Shown piece after piece: positions 57,280 through 64,000 of a stretch of DNA of 64,000 bases. Made by a program: the position numbers and the translations under genes. Origin of the DNA: Ignavibacteriales bacterium (GTDB lineage: Bacteria; Bacteroidota; Ignavibacteria; Ignavibacteriales; Melioribacteraceae); contig JAIOYW010000001.1 of the NCBI GenBank assembly GCA_021740915.1, positions 1 through 64,000 of the forward strand. Reading direction: 5' to 3'. The first letter of the stretch is position 1. Each line of letters starts with the position of its first letter. Under the pieces are notes generated by a model, which was given only the letters and a program-made list of their open reading frames with translations, made no database searches and was not told where the DNA came from.

Positions 57280-58824
57280 ATGAAAGAGAAATTAGAAAAA
57301 CTTGCAAAACTGAAGCGCGAAGCCTCTCTTGGTGGGGGAATCGAAAAAATAGAATCACAGCATTCAAAAGGGAAACTTACTGCCCGCGAAAGAATCGCAT
57401 TTCTTATTGACGAAGGGTCACTTGAAGAAATTGATATGTTTGTTAAACACAGATCAAGTGACTTTGGAATGACGGATCAGCGTATTCCCGGTGATGGTGT
57501 CGTAACGGGTTTTGCTAGAATAAACGGCAGACCGGTTGCTATATTTAGTCAGGATTTTACAGTTTTTGGCGGCTCATTATCTGAAACGCATGCTGAAAAG
57601 ATATGTAAGATAATGGATATGGCTATGAAAATCGGAATTCCTATAATCGGACTTAATGATTCCGGTGGCGCCAGAATACAGGAAGGTGTTATCAGCCTTG
57701 GGGGCTATGCCGATATATTTCTGAGGAATACTTTGGCTTCCGGAGTTATTCCCCAGATTTCAGCGATACTGGGACCGTGTGCAGGTGGTGCTGTATATTC
57801 GCCTGCAATTACAGATTTTATTTTCATGGTTAAGAATACAAGCCACATGTTTGTTACAGGCCCAAATGTTGTTAAAACTGTCACTCACGAGGATGTCAGT
57901 TTCGAAGCATTAGGAGGTGCCGAAACTCATGCTTCGAAGAGTGGAGTCGCTCATTTTATTTCAGACAGTGAAATGGAAGTATTTCATAATATTAGAAAAC
58001 TATTGGAATTTCTGCCTTCAAACTGGAAAGATACACCTCAGGAAAAGAATTTTGATTTTAATCAGAATCTTCTATGCCCGGGTCTTGACGAAATTATTCC
58101 TGATTCACCAAATAAGCCTTATGATATGCATCAGATTATTTCCAATCTTGTTGATGATTCGGAATTTCTCGAGGTGCATTCAGAATATGCACAGAATATT
58201 ATTGTGGGGTTTGGACGTATTGGTGGATTAGCAGTAGGTGTCATTGCCAACCAGCCATCCGTTCTTGCCGGAGTACTGGATATTAACGCTTCAGTAAAAG
58301 GGGCTCGTTTTATTCGGTTTTGTGATGCATTCAATATTCCGCTTCTGGTTCTGGAAGATGTTCCAGGATTTCTTCCAGGTACAGAACAGGAATGGAATGG
58401 CATAATAAGACATGGATCAAAATTACTTTTTGCATTTTGCGAAGCTACAGTCCCAAAAGTTACGGTCATTGTTAGAAAAGCATATGGTGGAGCTTATGAT
58501 GTTATGAACTCGAAACATATACGCGGTGATTTCAATTATGCCTGGCCTTCAGCCGAAATTGCTGTGATGGGTCCCAAAGGTGCGGTCGAGATAATTTTCA
58601 AAAAAGAAATATCGAAGGCAGAAGATCATGAGTTAAAACTGAATGAAAAACTAAATGAGTACATTGAAAAATTTGCCAATCCGTATATCGCTGCTGAAAG
58701 AGGCTTTATTGACGATGTTATAAACCCTTCAGAAACGAGATTAAGGTTAGTAAATGCCTTCCAGCTTTTAAAAAACAAAGTTGATAATAATCCAAAGAAA
58801 AAGCATTGTAACATTCCTTTATAA
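57280..58824 (+). CDS. Acyl-CoA carboxylase carboxyltransferase (beta) subunit, propionyl-CoA type
   Basis: A 514-residue crotonase-fold carboxyltransferase (PccB/MmdA family). Conserved stretches: [64 protein letters not shown] and [14 protein letters not shown]. It moves CO2 from biotin to propionyl-CoA or, as in decarboxylase pumps, the reverse. Biotin-carrier and carboxylase subunits are not in the window. Located directly after the ABC genes. Confidence 0.93.
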   Translation: MKEKLEKLAKLKREASLGGGIEKIESQHSKGKLTARERIAFLIDEGSLEEIDMFVKHRSSDFGMTDQRIPGDGVVTGFARINGRPVAIFSQDFTVFGGSLSETHAEKICKIMDMAMKIGIPIIGLNDSGGARIQEGVISLGGYADIFLRNTLASGVIPQISAILGPCAGGAVYSPAITDFIFMVKNTSHMFVTGPNVVKTVTHEDVSFEALGGAETHASKSGVAHFISDSEMEVFHNIRKLLEFLPSNWKDTPQEKNFDFNQNLLCPGLDEIIPDSPNKPYDMHQIISNLVDDSEFLEVHSEYAQNIIVGFGRIGGLAVGVIANQPSVLAGVLDINASVKGARFIRFCDAFNIPLLVLEDVPGFLPGTEQEWNGIIRHGSKLLFAFCEATVPKVTVIVRKAYGGAYDVMNSKHIRGDFNYAWPSAEIAVMGPKGAVEIIFKKEISKAEDHELKLNEKLNEYIEKFANPYIAAERGFIDDVINPSETRLRLVNAFQLLKNKVDNNPKKKHCNIPL

Positions 58825-58841
58825 TCCTAACATATTAGGAT
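58824..58841. repeat. Short palindrome in intergenic gap
   Basis: ATCCTAA-CATA-TTAGGAT, a 7 bp perfect inverted repeat starting on the last base of the carboxylase stop codon. No T tract follows; it could be a weak hairpin or an operator for the downstream gene. The rest of the 108 bp gap shows nothing clear. Confidence 0.35.
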
Positions 58842-58932
58842 CTAACAATTAATCAAAATTATTTTATAAAACGGTTGATTCTAACCATGTAACATATTAT
58901 TTTTATTGTAGTAATCTTTTCAAGAGGAGCAT

Positions 58933-61683
58933 GTGAAAAAGAATCTTACCGTCATAATATTTGCTATTATATTTGTATCCCTTCAGGGATGTTCTTATGT
59001 AAACAATCTTTTTACTGACAGCTATTATCCTACCGACACTTTGCAGGTAGCTGAACCATTGAGTATTATCAATAATATGATGGAGGATGCCAGACTAAAT
59101 TATCTTTCTGCTATCAGCCATAAAGAAGCAGACGAGACACAATTAGCGATAAGCTCTTTTGAAAATGCGATGGGTATTATCAATAAACTTAGCTATTTCC
59201 CGGAGATCGATCAGAACGAGGCATTTATTGAACTCGAAGAAGCAATTGTTACTGATTACAAACAATACCTCGAGAGCATACCAGAATTGCCGGAGGATAT
59301 ATCTGTTTCTGCATTAGAGGAATTTCTGAATAAACAAGTACCGGAAATTTCCCTGAATTCTCTTGAGGACGAAGAAAAATACACAAAAACTACTGAAACA
59401 ATTGTTGTTGGAGATTTTCCACTGGAAGTAAACCTCTATGTAGAAAGATATATGGAGTATTTTACAGGTTCTGGAAGAAAAGTTGTTGAGACCTGGCTTA
59501 AACGGTCAGGGAAGTATTTCCCTATGATGGCAAGGATATTTGCTGAAGAGCAGGTACCGCAGCAGTTGATATTTTTAAGTATGATTGAAAGCGGTTTGAA
59601 TCACTCAGCCCGATCCTGGGCGAAAGCAGTTGGTCTTTGGCAATTCGTGAAGGGTACAGGTAAGATTTACGATCTAAGAATTGATTATTATTTAGATGAG
59701 AGAAAAGATCCGGAAAAAGCAACGAGAGCTGCTGCAAGACATCTTCGCGATCTGTACATATCCCTGGGAGACTGGTACCTGGCAATTGCTGCTTATAACA
59801 GCGGGGAAGGCAGAGTTAGAAAAGCATCAAGAAGAGCCGGATCAGAAAATTTCTGGAAAATTACTAAATACTTACCCAAAGAGACAAGAAACTATGTGCC
59901 TCAGTATATTGCAATTACCATAATTGCAAGCCGTCCTCAGGAATATGGATTTGAAAATATTCAATATGAACAATCGATTGAAACCACACGATATGTAATA
60001 AAAGATGCATACGACCTGAATCTTTTAGCCAAATGTGCCGGTATCAGCATTGAAATGATTAAAGATTTGAACCCGGATCTGATCCAAAATTCGACTCCAC
60101 CTGCAACGAATGGAGACTATGAACTTAAGATACCAGTAAAAAACTATGACTATTTTATTGCCAATCTCCAGCAGATACCGGAGGATGCCAAACTTCAGTA
60201 TGTTATCCATACGGTTAAGAAAGGCGAAACATTATCAGGTATTGCATCACGTTACAAAATCAATCTTTCGGAACTTGCGCAGTTTAATAAACTCTCAGTT
60301 AAATCCAGAATATATCCGAATGTGGAATTAAAAATACCGACAGGTGGAATTCTCAATTATGATTTTACGCCAAATACTGATATCATGCTTGCTGAAGATA
60401 CTGAGACAAAAATATTAGCAGAGACAGCTCCTTATGAAATGGTGATTACTACGGAACCTTTAACAGATAAATTCTCTGCCATTTACCAGGATATGGTCGA
60501 TGAATCAAAAGAAGTAATTATTCCGGATGATAAAAAAGTTGTTCTATACACTGTAAAAAGAAATGATAATTTAATTGATATAGCGGCGCTATTTAATGTA
60601 AGAGTTTCTGATCTCCGCAATTGGAATAATCTTCCCTATACGACAGGTATCCGGGTTGATCAAAAACTTGACATTTATGTTGATCCTGATCAACAAACTT
60701 ATTATGCCAGTTTGGATTCTCTCACGGTAACCGAAAAAGGTAAAATATTGATGAGTGAGTCGGAATCAGGACAAATAAAACATAAGATCCGTAATGGTGA
60801 ATCTCTTTCTACTATTGCTGCAAAATATGGAGTCAGAGTTTCACAATTAATGACATGGAATGATTTGAAAAATGATAAAATCCAGGTTGGGAAGACATTA
60901 AATATTTTCAGCGGCAAACCGGATGACAAGTATGCAAAAAGTTACGAAGTTAAAGAGAGCGAGAATTCTTCATCTGTAACTTACCGGATTAGAAAAGGAG
61001 ATACGATAGGGGAAATCGCCGAGAAATTTGGAGTGAGTATTTCACAGATTAAAAAGTGGAATAATATGCGTAACAACAAAATAGTTGCCGGAAAATCATT
61101 GACGATAATGGCTAATGAATCGGCTTCATCAATTGGTGATAATGTTTCTCCATCAAAAAAGAACGATGTTTACTACACCGTAAAAAACGGAGACACGATG
61201 GGGGAGATTGCTCTTAATTACGGTGTGAGTGTCTCTGACCTAAGGGAATGGAATCAAAAAAATAATGATGAGATTAAGGTTGGTGAAAAGCTTGTTTTAA
61301 GTGGAACGGCTGTAAAAAAAGCTGAATCTGCTAAATTAGAAGCTGATAACTTCAGGAGTAATAAATCTGGTTTAATTCATCATATCGTTCTGAAAGGTGA
61401 AACGTTAGGACACATTGCGGAAAAGTACAACACTACCGCATCTGAGATACGCAAGAATAATGGAATTAAAGGATCATTGATAAATGTCGGTCAGGAATTG
61501 CTTGTTGAGCCTGGTAATTCGAATTCAGAAAAAACTGGTATTGATAGCCATGTTGTAGCTTCAGGTGAATCTTTATGGACTATCGCTAAAAAATATAATG
61601 TTTCGGTTGAACAAATAAAAGAATGGAATAATCTCTCAAAGGACAATATTAAAAAAGGCGATAAATTAAAAATATTGAATTAG
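58933..61683 (+). CDS. Lytic murein transglycosylase lipoprotein with seven LysM domains (MltD-like)
   Basis: A 916-residue lipoprotein (lipobox SLQGC, Cys20). The SLT domain (about 200-320) has catalytic Glu219 in SMIESGLN, then [13 protein letters not shown] and [12 protein letters not shown]; it cleaves the MurNAc-GlcNAc bond of peptidoglycan. A degenerate LysM-like MltD segment ([12 protein letters not shown]...) at about 354-405 precedes seven clear LysM repeats near 423, 538, 615, 682, 746, 815 and 871. E. coli MltD has two, so this is unusually long. GTG start with GAGGAG upstream. The TPP riboswitch follows 23 bp after the stop. Confidence 0.93.
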   Translation: MKKNLTVIIFAIIFVSLQGCSYVNNLFTDSYYPTDTLQVAEPLSIINNMMEDARLNYLSAISHKEADETQLAISSFENAMGIINKLSYFPEIDQNEAFIELEEAIVTDYKQYLESIPELPEDISVSALEEFLNKQVPEISLNSLEDEEKYTKTTETIVVGDFPLEVNLYVERYMEYFTGSGRKVVETWLKRSGKYFPMMARIFAEEQVPQQLIFLSMIESGLNHSARSWAKAVGLWQFVKGTGKIYDLRIDYYLDERKDPEKATRAAARHLRDLYISLGDWYLAIAAYNSGEGRVRKASRRAGSENFWKITKYLPKETRNYVPQYIAITIIASRPQEYGFENIQYEQSIETTRYVIKDAYDLNLLAKCAGISIEMIKDLNPDLIQNSTPPATNGDYELKIPVKNYDYFIANLQQIPEDAKLQYVIHTVKKGETLSGIASRYKINLSELAQFNKLSVKSRIYPNVELKIPTGGILNYDFTPNTDIMLAEDTETKILAETAPYEMVITTEPLTDKFSAIYQDMVDESKEVIIPDDKKVVLYTVKRNDNLIDIAALFNVRVSDLRNWNNLPYTTGIRVDQKLDIYVDPDQQTYYASLDSLTVTEKGKILMSESESGQIKHKIRNGESLSTIAAKYGVRVSQLMTWNDLKNDKIQVGKTLNIFSGKPDDKYAKSYEVKESENSSSVTYRIRKGDTIGEIAEKFGVSISQIKKWNNMRNNKIVAGKSLTIMANESASSIGDNVSPSKKNDVYYTVKNGDTMGEIALNYGVSVSDLREWNQKNNDEIKVGEKLVLSGTAVKKAESAKLEADNFRSNKSGLIHHIVLKGETLGHIAEKYNTTASEIRKNNGIKGSLINVGQELLVEPGNSNSEKTGIDSHVVASGESLWTIAKKYNVSVEQIKEWNNLSKDNIKKGDKLKILN

Positions 61684-61706
61684 TCAGCGGAAATCACTAA
61701 GTTTAC

Positions 61707-61790
61707 GCTAAAGCTGTTAGGGGTGCCTCCAGGCTGAGATAATACCCTTGAACCTGATCCGGATAATACCGGCGTAGGAAAACGATACAG
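61707..61790 (+). ncRNA. TPP (thi-box) riboswitch
   Basis: The conserved thi-box core is clear: GGGGTGCC, GGCTGAGA, ACCCTTGAACCTGAT and CCGGATAATACCGGCGTAGGAAA in correct order, with a short P1 closure CTGT/ACAG. It binds thiamine pyrophosphate and should repress the downstream TonB receptor when thiamine is plentiful. It lies 59 bp before the receptor's start codon. Confidence 0.97.
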
Positions 61791-61805
61791 GAGATTGACG
61801 TGCCT

Positions 61806-61821
61806 GCCGTTTTCGGACGGC
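61806..61821 (+). promoter_or_regulatory. Putative expression-platform hairpin
   Basis: GCCGT-loop-ACGGC followed by TTTA, between the riboswitch and the GGAGA ribosome site (61839-61843). It could act as a weak attenuator; the ribosome site itself is not paired in it. Confidence 0.45.
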
Positions 61822-61848
61822 TTTACATATTAATTAACGGAGAATAAT

Positions 61849-64000
61849 ATGTGGTACACAATTTCCTTTTTTATTTTATTCATTTCATGCGGTTCATTAT
61901 CCGCACAAATATTTGTCTCTGGAAAAATCCTTAACTCAGAAACAAATCTTCCTCTGCCCGATGCAAATATCATAATCATAGAAAATGGAGTTGGTACTTC
62001 ATCAGCGATAGACGGGACATTCAAAATATCAACCGATCTTGAAGAGTTTTCTATCCAAGTTACCTATATTGGCTTTAACCCTCTGAAAATCAGATTGAAT
62101 GAAAAACAATTTGGATCACCACTAATCTTAAGATTGAAACCTACTATAATCGGTAGCCAGACAGTCCTTGTGAGTGCCGCCATTAATGAGAATAACGATA
62201 AACCAGCATCATATGCAACCATTGGGAAAGAAGAACTAAGGACGCTCTATCAGCATCAGGATATCCCGGAGTTACTTAGTTTAATGCCTTCTGTGACATT
62301 TTACTCTGAAGGTGGGAGCGGAATTGGATATAATTACATTAGCATAAGGGGATTCGATCAAAGACGAATATCAGTTGCCATTAATGGCATACCACAAAAT
62401 GATCCCGAAGACCATAATATTTATTGGTTAGATATGCCTGACCTCTTAGGTTCAACTGGTTTAGTGCAGGTTCAGAGAGGTTCCGGATCCGGAGCTATTG
62501 GTTTTCCCTCTGTTGGAGGATCCATAAATATTATTACAAATCCTCATTCTTCAAAACCTTCAATGAAATACTTCACGGGATTAGGAAGTTATAATTTCAG
62601 AAATTATGGGCTTGAACTATCAAGTGGACTGCTAAATAATAAGTATTCTTTTTACACAAGGATATCAAAAGTTATGAGTAGTGGATATCGCGAGAACAAC
62701 TGGATTAAATATACTCCATACTTCATATCTGCAATGAGATATGATAAATATATCACAACGCAATTGAATATCTATGGAGGATTGATCGAGGATGGTTTGA
62801 CATATACCGGTCTTCCAAAATTTGCAATTAAAGACCAAGCGCTAAGAAGGAATAACTTTTCTTATTGGGAAAGTAATGATGAAAATTATACATATACTGC
62901 AAAAAGACGTCCAGAGGAAAAAGAAAATTTTTCACAACCCCATTTTGAACTGCTTAATGAGATAAAAATTAATGATAATTTAACAATAAACTCCAGCTTG
63001 TTTTTAATTCTCGGTAACGGATATTTTGACTATGATGGTTCATGGGCAAATTATTCTTATTTCCGGCTTAGCAATGATTATGGATTTGACATACAAGGCG
63101 ATCCTGATACATTGTACCTTCAGAATACGCTGATTAGGGCTCAGGTTGAGAATAAACAATGGGGCTGGATTCCAAGAATAAAATATATTTTCTCAGAGAC
63201 AGAGTTAATTCTTGGAGCTGAATTCCGTGATCACAGTTCGAAACACTGGGGCAGAATAGAATATGCTGGTGGAATCCCCGCCGAAGTACCTCAAAATCAT
63301 CAATATTATTATTACGAGGGTGGAAAAAAGATTGCCAATCTCTTTGCTCATTCCCGGATCAATCTTTCGGAACGAATCCGGCTTTTAGCAGAAATTCAGA
63401 TTGCGTATCATGAATATTCAATTCGCAATGAAAAGTATTTAACAAATAATTTTTCAATTGATGGATTGTATATGAATCCTCGAATGGGAATAAATTATTC
63501 GTTTACGGATAATATTTCGGGATATCTGAGTTTTGCAAGAGTTACAAGAGAACCAAGATTAAAAAACTATTACGATGCTGCCGAATCAAGTTATCCTGGA
63601 GTAATCCCTCAGTTTAGTAAACGCAACGACGGCTCTTATAATTTTAGTGATCCTATGGTTTTACCTGAGAGCATGAATAGTTTTGAACTGGGTATCAATT
63701 CTCAAAGCACAAACATCGATTTTGGGATAAATACCTACTTAATGCTTTTTGAGAATGAAATCGTGACAAATGGACAGCTTGACCGATTCGGACAACCTGT
63801 CACTGGAAATATGCCGAAAACAATACATTATGGATTAGAAGGATCACTCCGACTTATCCCTTTGAATGGGTTGGAGATACTCTTAAATGGAGCAATAAGC
63901 GAAGATTATATTTACAATGGCGGCAATTTTATCACTTATTACGATGTAACAAGTTATTCATACAGAACAATTTATATTGATCTAAAAAATAATCGTTTAG
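61849..64000 (+). CDS. TonB-dependent receptor under TPP control, probable thiamine importer (partial)
   Basis: The frame is open from ATG 61849 to the window end (717 codons, 3' truncated). GGAGA lies five bases before the start. Signal peptide ends about LSAQ (residue 24); a carboxypeptidase-regulatory-like domain follows (GKILNSETNLPLPDANIIIIENG), then a plug (ELLSLMPSVTFYSEGG, ISIRGFDQRRISVAINGIP, GSGSGAIGFPSVGGSINIITN) and the start of a beta barrel. The TPP riboswitch indicates import of thiamine or a precursor, as predicted for TPP-regulated outer-membrane receptors in related groups. Confidence 0.92.
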   Translation, partial: MWYTISFFILFISCGSLSAQIFVSGKILNSETNLPLPDANIIIIENGVGTSSAIDGTFKISTDLEEFSIQVTYIGFNPLKIRLNEKQFGSPLILRLKPTIIGSQTVLVSAAINENNDKPASYATIGKEELRTLYQHQDIPELLSLMPSVTFYSEGGSGIGYNYISIRGFDQRRISVAINGIPQNDPEDHNIYWLDMPDLLGSTGLVQVQRGSGSGAIGFPSVGGSINIITNPHSSKPSMKYFTGLGSYNFRNYGLELSSGLLNNKYSFYTRISKVMSSGYRENNWIKYTPYFISAMRYDKYITTQLNIYGGLIEDGLTYTGLPKFAIKDQALRRNNFSYWESNDENYTYTAKRRPEEKENFSQPHFELLNEIKINDNLTINSSLFLILGNGYFDYDGSWANYSYFRLSNDYGFDIQGDPDTLYLQNTLIRAQVENKQWGWIPRIKYIFSETELILGAEFRDHSSKHWGRIEYAGGIPAEVPQNHQYYYYEGGKKIANLFAHSRINLSERIRLLAEIQIAYHEYSIRNEKYLTNNFSIDGLYMNPRMGINYSFTDNISGYLSFARVTREPRLKNYYDAAESSYPGVIPQFSKRNDGSYNFSDPMVLPESMNSFELGINSQSTNIDFGINTYLMLFENEIVTNGQLDRFGQPVTGNMPKTIHYGLEGSLRLIPLNGLEILLNGAISEDYIYNGGNFITYYDVTSYSYRTIYIDLKNNRL

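Overview
The window is an AT-rich bacterial chromosome segment with dense coding, short gaps and many 1-7 bp gene overlaps. Four secreted proteins end in C-terminal domains of the type IX secretion (Por) kind, three of them with the N-Y-P-N-P-F-N-P signature. There is also a PorV/PorQ-like barrel, two TonB-dependent receptors, and one possible TAnnTTTG promoter element. Together these point to the Bacteroidota/Chlorobiota/Ignavibacteriota (FCB) group. Ignavibacteriota is my best guess, inferred from family content rather than from a marker gene.

Layout: (1) 87-5757, minus strand: tRNA-Leu(CAA), glnS, gltX and a three-receiver response-regulator protein. (2) 5910-21492, plus strand: a tight ten-gene operon with a permease, a hydantoinase/oxoprolinase-like ATPase, a truncated FAD-oxidoreductase-like protein, NanE, a PF12831-type FAD oxidoreductase, a phosphohexomutase, a large HAD phosphatase, a GH38-like protein without the family nucleophile, a D-threonine-aldolase-like PLP enzyme and a GH94 phosphorylase. 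This looks like an uncharacterised intracellular (amino)sugar catabolic pathway and is the best candidate for a new system. (3) 21555-32141, plus: an envelope module of TonB receptor, secreted protein, PorV-like barrel, two small barrels and two GHL10-type glycosidase-like paralogs. (4) 32362-41920: a minus-strand HGSNAT-like membrane acyltransferase, two plus-strand T9SS cargo proteins, then a minus-strand operon sucD-ndk-NUDIX-NamZ(DUF1343)-lipoprotein. (5) 42299-45578, plus: three consecutive ATP-dependent carboxylate-amine ligase-like genes (ATP-grasp, GCS2/YbdK, ATP-grasp-like), a possible small-peptide pathway. (6) 45648-58824, plus: a giant outer-membrane barrel, NUDIX, PfkB kinase, mtnA, recO, a Deg/HtrA protease, aroC, an MBL hydrolase, an ABC permease with a degenerate ATPase, and an acyl-CoA carboxylase beta subunit. 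(7) 58933-64000: a lytic transglycosylase with seven LysM repeats, then a TPP riboswitch leading a TonB-dependent receptor that runs off the window.

A recurring theme is amino-sugar and peptidoglycan glycan metabolism: NanE, GH94, phosphohexomutase, NamZ, GHL10 (the DigH/YddW family), an HGSNAT-like acetyltransferase and an MltD-like enzyme all lie within 60 kb. Whether they form one pathway is inference. No CRISPR array, insertion sequence, phage gene or rRNA was seen.
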